This document shows positions 8,780 through 17,705 of a stretch of 64,000 bases of DNA, one piece after another (the stretch's first letter is position 1; every line of letters begins with the position of its first letter). Made by a program: the position numbers and the translations under genes. The notes under the pieces are model-generated. The model saw nothing but the letters and a program-made list of their open reading frames with translations, was not told where the DNA came from and did no database searches. The stretch is from Micromonospora inyonensis (GTDB lineage Bacteria > Actinomycetota > Actinomycetes > Mycobacteriales > Micromonosporaceae), in contig NZ_FMHU01000002.1 of assembly GCF_900091415.1 (NCBI RefSeq), positions 2,790,001 to 2,854,000 on the forward strand, in the 5' to 3' direction.

Positions 8780-11266
8780 TCAGGACGGTGACGGTGCCGG
8801 TGTCAGATCGTCGAGCGGGTCGTCGGTGAAGGTGGGGAAGGGATCCTCGCCGGTGAGCGACGGGTCCGTGCTCGGCTGTGGCCGGGTCCGGTCGTCGTCG
8901 ATGGCATTGCGGACCTTCAACGACACCAACGAGCCGGTGCACTCCCCGGCTGCGGCGGGAGACGGCAGCGGCGACGGCGGGACCGCCGGTCGGCCGTCGG
9001 CCGGCGGCGGCACACACGTCGGTGGACGGACCCACAGGTCGAGGGTCAACTCGTCCCGCCGCCAGCAGGTGTACGCCCCGGGGGCGGGCTGCTCCGGGCA
9101 GCGGTCGATCCGCCACCGCTGCCAGCCGGCGGCGGCCAGCGCCCGCTCGTACTCCGGCGCGGTCTCCTCCGGGGCGCGCTCCGAGGAGGCACTTCGTTCC
9201 CGCAACCGACAGTCCTGGATGCACCAGCGGCTCCCGCTGACGTTGTCGACCGGGTCCTGGGCGGCCCAGGTCGGCACCGCCAACTCGTCCAGGGAACCGA
9301 AGACCGGGTCGCGGCTCAGCGTCCGGATGGCGAAGAAGGCCGGCACCGCGCCGAGCAGGAGCACGCTCACCGCGACCAGCACTCCGAGTCGGAGCCGACG
9401 GCGCTCCCGCATCTGCCGCCGCAGTTCGGAGCGGGCCACGCGGAGCGGCCCGCCGGTACGGGGACCGTCGTCGTCGGACGGTGCGTCCCCGGCGGCGCTG
9501 CGCAGCGGCGGTGGGGCGTCCGGCGACACCGGCGGCGCCACGGCGGCACGGGCCACGGCCGGCGGACCGGACGGCGGCGTGGCCGTGGCACGCACCGGAC
9601 CGGACGGCGGCGCCGCTGGGACGTGGGCCGGACCGGCCGGCGGACGGACCGGACCGGAGGACGGATCGACGGACGGCGGACCGGACGGGTCGACGGGGGG
9701 TCCGGGGACGGCAGGAGCACCCGGACCGGACCCGGGACGGGCCGCGCCCCGGGCACCCGGCTCGATCGGGGCCGGAGGACGGGCCGTTCCGCGCGGACCC
9801 GCGTCGACCGGGGCCGCAGGGCCGGCTGTCCCCCGTGGGGCCGGCTCGACCGCAGCCGGCGGCCGGGCCGCACCCCGCGCCGGGCCGACGGGCGGTTCGC
9901 CCGGCGTCACCCGTGGTCCGGGAACAGGGGCGCCCGGTGCCGGCCGGGCGGCGGTGCCCGGTGCGGACGGCGGCACGACACCCGCTCCATGCGGCGGCAC
10001 GACACCCGCTCCATGCGGCGGCACGACGCCAGGACCGGACCCGCCAGCCGGTCCGGACGGCCGGACCGGACCCGGCACGGGCGGAACCTGACCCGGGACG
10101 GGCGGAACCTGACCCGGGACCGGTGCCGCCGGTCCCGGGCGGGCCGCGCCGCGCGCCGGGGCGGCCGGCTCGGGCCCGGGACGGGGTGGCGGGGCGACCG
10201 GGCCGGGACGGGCGGTACCCCGGGCCGGTGGAGTGGTTCGCGGGTCCGGAGCCGGCCCGGCCGGGCCGGGTACCGGAGGACGGGCCGAACCGGTCGCCGG
10301 CCGGCCGGGCTCGGTCGGATCGGCGGCCCGACGACGCCCGACCGGCCGGTCGTCGTCCGGCGTGGCGTGGCTGCGACGTCCCCCCGCACGCTCTTCGTCG
10401 TGGTCGGCGGCGCCACGTCGCCGGCCGAGGGCGGACGGTGGTTCCGGTCGGTCACCCGGTGCGGGAGCCACCGGACCGGGAGCCACCGGACCGGACGCGG
10501 CCGACGCCGGAACCGGCGGGGCGTTACCCGACAACGGGACCGGCGGGGCGTTACCCGACGCCGGCACTGCCGGGACGTCCTGCTCGGGTACCCGCCGCCG
10601 GGCCACCGGGCGCTCGTCCGGGGCGGGGGGCCGCGTCCCGCCGACCGCGCCTTCGACGGACACCCGTCCGGCGGGACGCGGCCCACCGGGCACCGCCCGC
10701 GGAGCCGGTTCGGGCGCACCCGCCGGACGGCGCGTGCGGTCCACCGCCGGCGGGAGCCCGTGCCCGGGGCGGACCGGTGGTTGGGCCTCCGAGCCGGGAC
10801 GGACCGGCGGTGCGACCTCGGGGCCAGGACGCGGCGCGGGGCCGGCGGAACCCGGCCACGGACCGTCCGGACGGCCCGGCCGACGGACGGGAGCGGCAGG
10901 TGGGACGGTGGATGGTGGGACGGCCGTCGGACCACCCGTGCGGGGCGGGGCGCCGGGTCCAGGCACGGAACCCGCAGGCGGGGCCGGCGCGACGGGTGGC
11001 CGGGGGCCGGCGGGCGGGGGCGAAGCGACGGGTGGCCGGGGGCCGGCGGGCGCCGGGTCGGACGCCTCCCGGACACCGGTCTCCGGGCCGATTTCGGTGC
11101 GCTGCCGCTTGGCGGTGCGCAGGTCGTCGATCCAGCCGAACTCCTCACCGGCGACCGGCTCCTCCGGCTCCCCCTCCCGGTTGCGCCCCCAGCGGCGTCC
11201 CCTGGCCTTGGGGTCCCGACGCTCGTCGGGACCCTCCTCCGGCCGCTCCGCACCACGAGGTCTCAC
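8780..11266 (-). CDS. Long proline-rich single-pass membrane protein
   Basis: This 828-residue protein is of unknown function. Residues 1-55 are charged and contain [16 protein letters not shown]. Residues 56-600 are low-complexity Pro/Ala/Gly/Arg sequence with short tandem repeats (for example VVPPHGAG and GQVPPVP units). A membrane helix follows at about 622-645, then a roughly 180-residue outer domain containing four cysteines near CIQDCRL and YTCWRR, ending in a Pro/Thr/Ser tail. The GTG at 11266 overlaps the rarA stop in a GTGA junction and has AGGAAGGG upstream, which supports expression and coupling to rarA. The disordered segment may be a cytoplasmic tether or a glycosylated or phosphorylated region. 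No enzymatic motif is visible. The reverse strand is also open through the repeats, but only because of the base composition. Confidence 0.75.
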   Translation of the reverse strand: MRPRGAERPEEGPDERRDPKARGRRWGRNREGEPEEPVAGEEFGWIDDLRTAKRQRTEIGPETGVREASDPAPAGPRPPVASPPPAGPRPPVAPAPPAGSVPGPGAPPRTGGPTAVPPSTVPPAAPVRRPGRPDGPWPGSAGPAPRPGPEVAPPVRPGSEAQPPVRPGHGLPPAVDRTRRPAGAPEPAPRAVPGGPRPAGRVSVEGAVGGTRPPAPDERPVARRRVPEQDVPAVPASGNAPPVPLSGNAPPVPASAASGPVAPGPVAPAPGDRPEPPSALGRRRGAADHDEERAGGRRSHATPDDDRPVGRRRAADPTEPGRPATGSARPPVPGPAGPAPDPRTTPPARGTARPGPVAPPPRPGPEPAAPARGAARPGPAAPVPGQVPPVPGQVPPVPGPVRPSGPAGGSGPGVVPPHGAGVVPPHGAGVVPPSAPGTAARPAPGAPVPGPRVTPGEPPVGPARGAARPPAAVEPAPRGTAGPAAPVDAGPRGTARPPAPIEPGARGAARPGSGPGAPAVPGPPVDPSGPPSVDPSSGPVRPPAGPAHVPAAPPSGPVRATATPPSGPPAVARAAVAPPVSPDAPPPLRSAAGDAPSDDDGPRTGGPLRVARSELRRQMRERRRLRLGVLVAVSVLLLGAVPAFFAIRTLSRDPVFGSLDELAVPTWAAQDPVDNVSGSRWCIQDCRLRERSASSERAPEETAPEYERALAAAGWQRWRIDRCPEQPAPGAYTCWRRDELTLDLWVRPPTCVPPPADGRPAVPPSPLPSPAAAGECTGSLVSLKVRNAIDDDRTRPQPSTDPSLTGEDPFPTFTDDPLDDLTPAPSPS
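9969..10120. repeat. Short in-frame tandem repeats inside the proline-rich gene
   Basis: Two and a half copies of a 24-bp unit (9969-10030, encoding VVPPHGAG) are followed by two copies of a 21-bp unit at about 10078-10120 (encoding GQVPPVP). Related duplications occur near 10460-10500, 10520-10562 and 11000-11060. All units are multiples of three, so copy-number change would alter the length of the disordered region without breaking the frame. Confidence 0.8.
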
Positions 11267-12765
11267 TGGTGACCCTTCCTGGCGGCGTCCGCGCCGCCCT
11301 CATCCGCCGGGACGCCGGTCGCGTCCGTCGTGCTCCGTCCGGCCCCCACCGGCACGTCGGCGGTCGGGGTGGTCCGGCCTCTGACGATGCGGCGCAGCAG
11401 GGGCAGCCGGGCGGCCACCGCACGCTCCGCGCCGTGCTCGGTGGGCCGGTAGTAGTCGGTGCCGACGAGGTCGTCCGGGACGTACTGCTGGGTGACCACG
11501 CCCCGCTGGTCGTCATGCGGATAGCGGTAGCCGGTGCCGTGCCCCAGCCCTCGGGCACCGGCATAGTGGCCGTCGCGCAGCGAGCGGGGCACCGGCCCGC
11601 CCCGGCCGGCCCGGACGTCCCGGATCGCCGCCCCGATCGCGGTGGTCGCCGAGTTGGACTTCGGGGCGCTGGCCAGGTGGATCACCGCCTGGGCGAGGTT
11701 GAGCTGGGCCTCGGGAAGCCCGACGTACTCCACGGCGTGCGCGGTGGCGGTGGCCACGGTCAGCGCCAGCGGGTCGGCCATGCCGACGTCCTCGCTGGCG
11801 AAGATGACCAGCCGACGGGCGATGAACCGGGCATCCTCCCCGGCGACCAGCATCCGGGCCAGCCAGTGCAGTGCCGCGTCGACGTCGGAGCCGCGCATGC
11901 TCTTGATGAAGGCGCTGGTCACGTCGTAGTGGGCGTCACCGGCGCGGTCGTACCGGACCGCGGCCACGTCCACCGCCTGCTCGGCCGTGGCCAGGTCGAT
12001 CCGGTCGGTCCCGAGCGCCGTCGCGGAGGCGGCGGCCGCCTCCAACGCGGTGAGCGCCTTGCGGACGTCACCCGCGGCGAGGCGGACCAGGTGGTCCTCG
12101 GCCTCGGGGGCGAGGGTGGGCACGCCACCCAGCCCTCGCTCGTCGGTGACCGCGCGGCGCAGCAGGCTCCGCACCGCGTCCTCGGTGAGCGGTTGCAGGG
12201 TCAGCAGCACGCACCGGGAGAGCAGCGGTGAGATGACCGAGAAGTACGGGTTCTCCGTGGTCGCCGCGAGCAGGGTGACCGTCCGGTCCTCGACCGCGGC
12301 GAGCAGCGAGTCCTGCTGGGTCTTGCTGAACCGGTGCACCTCGTCGATGAAGAGCACGGTGGGCGGACCGCCGGAGCGGCGTTGCCGGCGGGCCGTCTCG
12401 ATGACCGCACGGACGTCCTTCACCCCGGCGGTGAGCGCCGACATGGCGACGAAGCGGCGATCGGTGGCCCGGGCGACCAGGTGGGCGATCGTGGTCTTGC
12501 CGCAGCCGGGCGGTCCCCAGAGGATCACCGACATCGGGGTCGCGCCGCCGACCAGCTGCCGCAGCGGCGAGCCGGGGGCGAGCAGGTGCTCCTGACCGAC
12601 CAGCTCGTCGAGGTTCGCCGGGCGCATCCGTACCGGCAACGGGGCGTCGGCGCCGACGGTGTCGAAGCCGTCGACCCCGGACCCGGCGGGCGCGCCGCCG
12701 AAACCCGCGGGCGCGCTCGGCGCTGCGGCGGGATCACCGAGAGTGAACAGGGCGTCGGACTCCAT
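11263..12765 (-). CDS. rarA: Replication-associated recombination protein A (RarA/MgsA AAA ATPase)
   Basis: RarA is a clamp-loader-like AAA+ ATPase that acts at stalled replication forks. The 500-residue product has [15 protein letters not shown] near residue 45, a Walker [10 protein letters not shown] near residue 85, a Walker B/DEVH motif ([14 protein letters not shown] near 140), the sensor segment TTENPYFS, and the C-terminal tetramerisation domain with GADVxxAL-type features and PHDD. Two starts are possible: GTG at 12768 and ATG at 12765. The ATG is preferred because a TACTGT box ends 7 bases upstream and no Shine-Dalgarno is present, the pattern of a leaderless actinobacterial transcript. 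Its stop overlaps the start of the downstream proline-rich gene. Confidence 0.95.
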   Translation of the reverse strand: MESDALFTLGDPAAAPSAPAGFGGAPAGSGVDGFDTVGADAPLPVRMRPANLDELVGQEHLLAPGSPLRQLVGGATPMSVILWGPPGCGKTTIAHLVARATDRRFVAMSALTAGVKDVRAVIETARRQRRSGGPPTVLFIDEVHRFSKTQQDSLLAAVEDRTVTLLAATTENPYFSVISPLLSRCVLLTLQPLTEDAVRSLLRRAVTDERGLGGVPTLAPEAEDHLVRLAAGDVRKALTALEAAAASATALGTDRIDLATAEQAVDVAAVRYDRAGDAHYDVTSAFIKSMRGSDVDAALHWLARMLVAGEDARFIARRLVIFASEDVGMADPLALTVATATAHAVEYVGLPEAQLNLAQAVIHLASAPKSNSATTAIGAAIRDVRAGRGGPVPRSLRDGHYAGARGLGHGTGYRYPHDDQRGVVTQQYVPDDLVGTDYYRPTEHGAERAVAARLPLLRRIVRGRTTPTADVPVGAGRSTTDATGVPADEGGADAARKGHQ

Positions 12766-12772
12766 CACGAGA

Positions 12773-12778
12773 ACAGTA
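12773..12778 (-). promoter_or_regulatory. -10 box of a probable leaderless rarA promoter
   Basis: On the minus strand TACTGT fits the TANNNT consensus and lies exactly 7 bases before the ATG at 12765, with no ribosome-binding site between. That geometry places the transcription start on the A of the start codon. The -35 region would fall within the GC-rich hairpin at 12779-12824. Confidence 0.45.
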
Positions 12779-12824
12779 CCGGCCCGGCCCCGTGCCGCCG
12801 GAAGCGCGGCACGGGACGGGCCGG
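12779..12824 (-). terminator. Strong hairpin between the small membrane gene and rarA
   Basis: A long, nearly perfect inverted repeat has left arm CCGGCCCGGCCCCGTGCCG and right arm CGGCACGGGACGGGCCGG with a short loop. It lies 16 bp after the stop of the 76-codon membrane gene and just before rarA, consistent with termination of the upstream gene. Confidence 0.65.
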
Positions 12825-12840
12825 TGATGATCGAGAGCGG

Positions 12841-13071
12841 TCAGCCACGCCCCGGTCGGCGGCCCCGGTACCACCGGCTACCACCCCCGCCGCCCCCGCC
12901 GCCCCCACCGCGCGGGCCCCGGCCGACCCCGGCCAGGTGGAGCGAGAGCAGGAGCAGGCCGATCAGGACCAGGGTGTTCCAGTTGAACAGGTCGGGCGCG
13001 CCGAAGTTGGTGTTCAGCAGGTCGATCAGCAGGGCGAAACCGAAAACGATGGCCGCGGCGATGGCGAGCAT
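12841..13071 (-). CDS. Small two-helix membrane protein with glycine-rich tail
   Basis: A 76-residue protein with two predicted membrane helices (about 3-19 and 32-47) joined by a short outer loop containing NTNFGAPDLFNW, then a run of glycines and an Arg-rich C-terminus. The ATG at 13071 is chosen because GGAGGA lies 6 bases upstream; a longer frame to 13134 has no such site. The family is unknown to me. Helix-hairpin-plus-basic-tail proteins of this size are common in actinomycetes. It is separated from rarA by a strong hairpin, so it is probably an independent transcript. Confidence 0.65.
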   Translation of the reverse strand: MLAIAAAIVFGFALLIDLLNTNFGAPDLFNWNTLVLIGLLLLSLHLAGVGRGPRGGGGGGGGGGSRWYRGRRPGRG

Positions 13072-13177
13072 GTCGGTCCTCCGGTAGGGGTCGGGTACGT
13101 CGGCCGTGATGTACCCGATCGGTCCGGCCGCCAATCTCCAGCATGGACGGCATCCACGCCCCGACTAGGCTGGCCGC

Positions 13178-13916
13178 GTGATCGGACAGCGCGGGCGGCA
13201 CACGGGCGGGCAGCGGTACTGGCGGCCCACGGTCACCACCCGTACGCCCGGCACGTGCTCGGCCGGGACGACGAGCCGCAGGCGTGGCTGCTCGACGGCA
13301 CCACGGCGTGGCTGCTTCCGCCGAAGGGGGTCCGGTCGGCGGGGCGTTCGGCGCTCCCGGTCCGGCGGTGGAACTGTTCGCGGCGCTCCTGGCCCAGGGG
13401 GTCGTCCGCTCCGGACAGTGGCTGCACCTGCCCCGGCTGGGCTCCGCCGACCTGGCCGGGCCGCTGCCGATCGCCCGGCACCACGACTGGGACTTCCTCT
13501 GGGCCACCGCCGCGCCCCCGCATCAGCCCGGCGACCCCCGGGTGGTACGCCTCACCGCGTCGGACCTGCCGGCGCTCACCGCGTTGGTCGACGAGGCCTT
13601 CCCCACCAGCACCTCACGCCCCGGCGACCCCCGGGTGGTCGACTGGTACGGCATCCGCGCCGGCGACCGGCTGGTCGCTGCCGGCGCGGACCGCAGCCGG
13701 GGCGGGATCGGTTTCCTCGCCGGCCTGACCGTCGCGCCGGCCGAACGGGGACGGGGCCTCGGCGCGGCGCTGACCGCCGGCATGACCCGTGCCCTCTTCG
13801 CCCGGTACGACCACGTGGCGCTCGGCGTCTACACCCACAACGTCGGCGCGACCCGGTTGTACCGCCGGCTCGGCTTCACCGGAACCCTCGAGCGGACGTC
13901 CCTGGGCGTCGGCTGA
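13178..13916 (+). pseudogene. GNAT-family N-acetyltransferase, two frameshifts
   Basis: The C-terminal half is a clear GNAT domain: GFLAGLTVAPAERGRGLG contains the acetyl-CoA P-loop, and ALGVYTHNVGATRLYRRLGF is the usual final strand-helix. It is open from about 13323 to 13916. The N-terminal part is spread over two other frames: a GTG start at 13178, then AAHGHHPYARHVLGRD and AWLLDGTTAWLLPP in a second frame from about 13190 to 13320, and then GGPVGGAFGAPGPA in the third. Reconstructing the protein therefore needs single-base changes near 13190 and 13322. It is followed by the 16-bp repeat array. The substrate is unknown. The gene is either disrupted or the sequence has two indel errors here. 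Confidence 0.7.
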
Positions 13917-13933
13917 TCCCGCCGAGGCGGTGC

Positions 13934-13997
13934 GGCTGAGGTGGTAGGCGGTTGAGGTGGCAGGCGGTTGAGGTGGCAGGCGGTTGAGGTGGTAGCA
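13934..13997. repeat. Four tandem copies of a 16-bp unit
   Basis: The consensus GGTTGAGGTGGCAGGC is repeated at 13934, 13950, 13966 and 13982; the two middle copies are identical and the outer ones vary by one to a few bases. The array begins 18 bp after the acetyltransferase stop and leads directly into the CAGGGGTCCCCTG element. Confidence 0.85.
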
Positions 13998-14042
13998 GGG
14001 GTCCCCTGTTACCGCCTTTTGTCGAGGAGGGGTCCCCTGCAT
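13991..14042. terminator. Paired CAGGGGTCCCCTG hairpin elements
   Basis: Two copies of AGGGGTCCCCTG (13997-14010 and about 14029-14040) lie 20 bases apart. The first is embedded in a wider imperfect stem, GGTAGCAGGGG / CCCCTGTTACC, followed by TTTTG, and looks like an intrinsic terminator for the plus-strand acetyltransferase. I know similar CAGGGGNCCCCTG units as frequent intergenic elements in Micromonospora relatives. Confidence 0.6.
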
Positions 14043-14086
14043 CCACCTGGCGCACCCGGCGCGGTCCGCGACGACGCGGGACGGCG

Positions 14087-15361
14087 TCAGCCGCTGGTGG
14101 TGGAGACGGGTGCCGTGGCGGGCGTGGCACGGCGGCCGGCCCGCCACGCGGGCAGGTAGAGCGGGGCAGCGACGGCCAGCACCACGGCACCGACCAGCAT
14201 CGCGGTGCGCACGCTGGTGGCGTCGGCGAGGGCGGTGAGGACGACGCCCCCGAGCGCACCGGCCGGCATGGCCACCATCGAGTTCAGCGAGATCACACTG
14301 GTCCGGTACGGACCGTCGACCTGGCGGTGCAGCAGCCCCATGTGCAGCGGGTTCGACGCTCCGTGCACGCTGTAGCAGGCCAGGTAGGCGAGGAGCACGC
14401 CGACCGGTCCGGCGAGCAGCCCCATGCCGGCCACGGTGAGCCCCTGCACGATCCGCAGCAGCGCGGCGCTGGGCGCGGCTCCCCACCAACGCGTCAACAG
14501 CGGGGTCAGCGCGGCACCGGCCGCCGAGGCGAGCCAGGCGACGGAGCCGGCCGGGCCCAGCAGCGCCGCCGCCCGGTCCGCGTCACCGGTCACCTCGGCG
14601 AGGCGTACCGGGAGCAGGGTCTCGAAGGTGACCATGCCGAAGCCCCAGAAGAGTTCCACCGCGACCAGCGCGAGCAGCACCCGCGAGCGGCGCAGCAGCC
14701 CGAACGCCTGACCGACCATGCCCGGCGCGGCGGCGATCGAGGACCGCAGCGCGCCCCGGCTGCGGGCCGGACGCGGCTCGACCAGGAGCACCGCGAACGC
14801 CACCAGCACGACCACCTGCAGGACGACGGCCACCAGCACCGGCATCGTCAGCGCGCTCACCGGGCCGACCGGGCCGAGCGTGACCAGCCCGCCGCTGATC
14901 AGCGCACCGGCGCTGATCGACACGCCGAGGACGGTGCCGCCCTGGCCGAGCCCCTTCTCGTACGCCACGTCGGGGTCGGCGGCGAGGCTGGCGTCGACGT
15001 ACCAGGAGTCCAGCGGGCCACTGTCCAGCGCCCGGTACAGGCCCTGGAGCAACCAGACCACGACGAAGAGGGCGAACGCGTCGGCAACGACGAAGAGCGC
15101 CAGCGAGGCGAGGTTGACCGCGGCGGCGGTGAGGAGCACCGGTCGCCGACCGAGAGCGTCGGCGAGACCGCCGGTCGGGAGTTCCAGCACCAGCACGACG
15201 AGCCCCTGGGCGGCGGTGGCCACCCCGATCTGGGCGAGGGTGAGGCCACGCTCCTGCATGAGCAGGACGAAGACCGGGATGAGCAGGCCGACCGGGAGCC
15301 ACCGGAGCCCGTGCAGGAGCAGGTAGCGGTGGCGGACCTGCCGGACGGTGAGGGCGTTCAC
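14087..15361 (-). CDS. MFS transporter
   Basis: A 424-residue major facilitator protein with about 12 hydrophobic segments. The first starts near residue 12, the A-motif-like loop GGLADALGRRPVLL is near residue 60, and a basic loop (ARSRGALRSS) divides the halves. The GTG at 15361 overlaps the stop of the upstream ArsR-type regulator in a GTGA junction, so both are made from one transcript and the regulator probably controls the pump. The substrate is unknown; a drug or metabolite efflux role fits the context. It is intact over its whole length. Confidence 0.85.
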   Translation of the reverse strand: MNALTVRQVRHRYLLLHGLRWLPVGLLIPVFVLLMQERGLTLAQIGVATAAQGLVVLVLELPTGGLADALGRRPVLLTAAAVNLASLALFVVADAFALFVVVWLLQGLYRALDSGPLDSWYVDASLAADPDVAYEKGLGQGGTVLGVSISAGALISGGLVTLGPVGPVSALTMPVLVAVVLQVVVLVAFAVLLVEPRPARSRGALRSSIAAAPGMVGQAFGLLRRSRVLLALVAVELFWGFGMVTFETLLPVRLAEVTGDADRAAALLGPAGSVAWLASAAGAALTPLLTRWWGAAPSAALLRIVQGLTVAGMGLLAGPVGVLLAYLACYSVHGASNPLHMGLLHRQVDGPYRTSVISLNSMVAMPAGALGGVVLTALADATSVRTAMLVGAVVLAVAAPLYLPAWRAGRRATPATAPVSTTSG

Positions 15362-15948
15362 CGGGCGCGCTCCTGGGCGGGGAAGGCGGCGTGGACGAAG
15401 TGGATCGGCTTCGCGTCGGCCTCGTCGGGCGGCGATGCCTCGCGATAGCTGAGGACGAGCCGCGAGATCTCCTGGTTGAGTTCCTGCAACCGCTGCGGAC
15501 CGATGACCAGGAAGGCGTCGCTCATGCCGGCGGCGTCGCGCCACTGCGGCGAGTACGTCGCCCGCTCGGCGAGCCACCGTTCGGCCTGCTCGGTCACCCA
15601 CCGCACGTGTTCGACCTGCATCCACTCCACGGCGGCCCGGGCGTCCGGGTCGTCGTCGTAGTCGCTCGGCTCCCAACTGCTCGTGTCGTGCGCCGCGCGC
15701 CACCAGCGCTGCCGGGCGGTGCCCCGGTCCGGCTCCTCGGCCACCAGCCCGACCTCGGCGAGCTGCCGCAGGTGGTAACTGGTGGCCCCGGTGTTGGTGC
15801 CGAGGGCCTCGGCGAGCGAGGTGGCCGTCGCCGGACCGTCGGCACGCAGCGCACCCAGCAGCCGCATCCGGAGCGGGTGCGCGAGGACGCGGATCTGCCG
15901 GTGGTCCAGCCTGACCGATCGGATCTGCCCGCTCTGCTCGTTCGGCAC
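15358..15948 (-). CDS. ArsR-type winged-helix transcriptional regulator
   Basis: A 196-residue DNA-binding protein. The N-terminal HTH spans about residues 15-75 (IRVLAHPLRMRLLGALR, then TSLAEALGTNTGATSYHLRQLAEVG as recognition helix). A longer C-terminal region follows (SPQWRDAAGMSDAFLV and QELNQEISRLVLSYRE). This matches the helix-turn-helix proteins that pair with MFS pumps in actinomycetes. No metal-binding cysteines are seen, so it probably responds to a small molecule. The GTG at 15948 is chosen because the conserved domain begins there and an AT-rich promoter region lies immediately upstream. It forms an operon with the MFS gene. Autoregulation through the inverted repeat upstream is likely. 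Confidence 0.82.
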   Translation of the reverse strand: MPNEQSGQIRSVRLDHRQIRVLAHPLRMRLLGALRADGPATATSLAEALGTNTGATSYHLRQLAEVGLVAEEPDRGTARQRWWRAAHDTSSWEPSDYDDDPDARAAVEWMQVEHVRWVTEQAERWLAERATYSPQWRDAAGMSDAFLVIGPQRLQELNQEISRLVLSYREASPPDEADAKPIHFVHAAFPAQERAR

Positions 15949-15988
15949 ACTTGCACGATAATTATGCAGAGATGCTGTGCACAAGTTC
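15946..15988 (-). promoter_or_regulatory. AT-rich promoter with inverted repeat upstream of the ArsR/MFS pair
   Basis: On the minus strand ACTTGTGCAC and GTGCAAGT form an imperfect inverted repeat flanking a short AT-rich core containing ATAATTAT, in an otherwise very GC-rich region. The core can serve as a -10 and the repeat as the operator of the ArsR-type regulator that starts at 15948. Confidence 0.45.
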
Positions 15989-16036
15989 TGTGCGTTATCG
16001 GTACGGGTCGCGACCGTCCGGGGCGACGGCAGGTGG

Positions 16037-16851
16037 TCAGGGAGCGAGGAACTCGCGTACGCCACGCAGGCGGGTCGTGAGCAGGCGGGCCGCTCGGGAG
16101 CTGTCGAGGCGTACCACCCTCGGACGGCGCAGACCCGCCTCGACACTGGTCGTGGTCGTCAGGCCGGTCGGATCGAGCCCGTACCGCCGGGCGACCAGCA
16201 GGCCCAGGTCGACTCGGCTGACCGCTTCGGCTCCGGCCACGTTCAGCGGGCCGGCGTGGTCGGACGCGACGACCGCGAGCACCGCGTCGGCCAGGTCATC
16301 GACGTGTACCGGACAGCGGACCTCGTCGGTGAAGAGGGCCGCCCGGCCGGCGAGCGCGTCCAGGCAGAGGCGGATCTGGCTGCTCCGCTCGTCCCCGACG
16401 ATCAGCGAGGTCCGGATCAGCGCGGCGGTGGGGTGGACCGCCCGAACGTCGTCTCGGCCGCCGCCTTCGCCGCCCCGTACGCGAAGATCGGGCTGGGCGG
16501 CTCGTCGTCGCCGTACGGCTCGTAGCGCCCGCCGTGCACGGAGTCGCTGGAGACGTGCACCAGCCGGGCCCCCACCGCGGCGGCCGCGACCGCGACGTGG
16601 GCCGCCCCGTCGGCGGTGACCGCCCAGTCGTCGTACCGGTAGCTGGTGCCGACGACCGCGTCGGGGCGTACCTCGGAAACCAGCGCGCGGACCGCCTCGC
16701 GGTCGCGGACGTCCAGCCGACGCGGCTGCACACCGGGGAGGGCCGGCTCGCGGGCGTGGTACGTGCCGACCACCCGCTCGCCCGTCGCCGCCGCCCGCCG
16801 GCACAGTTCGCCACCGAGATGACCGCTCGCGCCCACCACCAGCAGGGTCAC
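16037..16851 (-). pseudogene. RmlD-like NAD-dependent sugar-nucleotide reductase, frameshifted
   Basis: This extended SDR resembles dTDP-4-dehydrorhamnose reductase. The N-terminal half (GTG at 16851) has the Rossmann loop VVGASGHLGGELCRRA and HVSSDSVHGGR, then FAYGAAKAAAE, the YxxxK catalytic pair. Near 16,445 the frame closes, and the rest (AALIRTSLIVGDE, CPVHVDDLADAV, LNVAGAEAVSR) continues in another frame to a stop at 16037. One single-base change restores an approximately 270-residue protein. The N-terminal half is also in frame with the phosphopantetheinyl transferase upstream, with no stop between. It is either a decayed gene or an indel error. Its partner pathway is unclear. Confidence 0.72.
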
Positions 16852-17057
16852 CGGTCCGCCTCCCGTCCTCCCTGCGTCCGGACGACCGTACGGCGTGGTG
16901 ACCGGCCACCGGCCACCGGCCACCGGGCCGGCACGCCCGGGGCGGCCCGGTCGCGGGGAGCCTTCCCCCACCCCACCGCACCCCGGGGTAGCCGCCCCTC
17001 GGGCGGGCCCGCCCCCACCGCCCGCGCCCGGCGTCGCACCGGTCGACGGGCCGCCCG

Positions 17058-17679
17058 TGAGCAGGTGGGAGGCCGCCCGTTCGACGATCCGCACCCGCGA
17101 CGGCAGGGATGCCGGGGTGACCAGCGTCGCCGCCGCCCGGTATCCCGGGCCGGGGCGCAGGTCCCAGAGCCGGGCCCGCAGGCCGGGCCGCCCGGGGTAC
17201 CCGAGCAGCCGGGGCGGATCGGAGGGCGGGGTGATCCGGACGTCCCGGATGCGCACCCGCAGCCCGTCGCCGGTCGCCTTCACCACCGACTCCCGCCGGC
17301 ACCACTGCGCCAGTTCCGTGGACGGGTGGTCGGCCCCGAGGCGTTCCACGTCCACGCCGATCTCCCCCCGGCCGGCGACCGCCACCACCACCCGCCGCCC
17401 GGAGTGGGAGACCGAGGCCGAGAGCCGGTGCTCCGGCAGTCGGGGCCGCCCGTGCGGCCCGGCGCAGGCCGGGCACTCCCGCACCACCCGCACCCGGTCG
17501 GCCGGTACGCCCCGGTGATGGGCGACCGCCAGCCGCAGCAGTACCGCGCCGAGGGTGGACTGCCGACGGTGGCGAGGATGCCCGATCGCGGCGAGCCGCC
17601 GCCGCTCGGTGTCGTCGAGCAGCCGGCCGTGCCAGCGGCGCAGCATCCCCAGGTCGGCCCACCACACGGTGCCCGCCAC
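17058..17679 (-). CDS. Sfp-type 4'-phosphopantetheinyl transferase, internally shortened
   Basis: Such enzymes transfer phosphopantetheine from CoA to carrier proteins. Visible features, numbered from a GTG at 17679, are CPACAGPHGRPRLP (69-82), VSHSGRRVVVAVA (90-102) with the conserved histidine, GVDVER (108-113) with the Mg-binding Asp/Glu, and WCRRESVVKATGDGLR (126-141) with WxxxE and Lys. Between GVDVER and the W..E..K motif only about 12 residues remain, where family members have roughly 40, so an in-frame deletion is likely and activity is doubtful. There is no stop codon before the reductase start at 16851: the frame runs on through about 69 Gly/Pro-rich residues. It could serve the acyl carrier protein at 28733 if active. 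Confidence 0.6.
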
Positions 17680-17705
17680 GACGGGCCGGTGGGTCCGCCG
17701 GTGGA

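Noticed and set aside
9969..10120. Possible CRISPR-like repeats
   Set aside because: The repeats are contiguous, coding and multiples of three, with no unique spacers and no cas genes.
9481..12231. Long plus-strand open frames opposite the proline-rich gene and rarA
   Set aside because: Low-complexity Arg/Pro/Gly translation, antisense to supported genes, with no start signal or family resemblance.
16417..17679. Genuine phosphopantetheinyl transferase-reductase fusion
   Set aside because: The open linker is Gly/Pro/Arg-rich as expected of non-coding GC-rich DNA, both parts look damaged, and the reductase has its own plausible GTG start. Kept as a finding but not annotated as a fusion.
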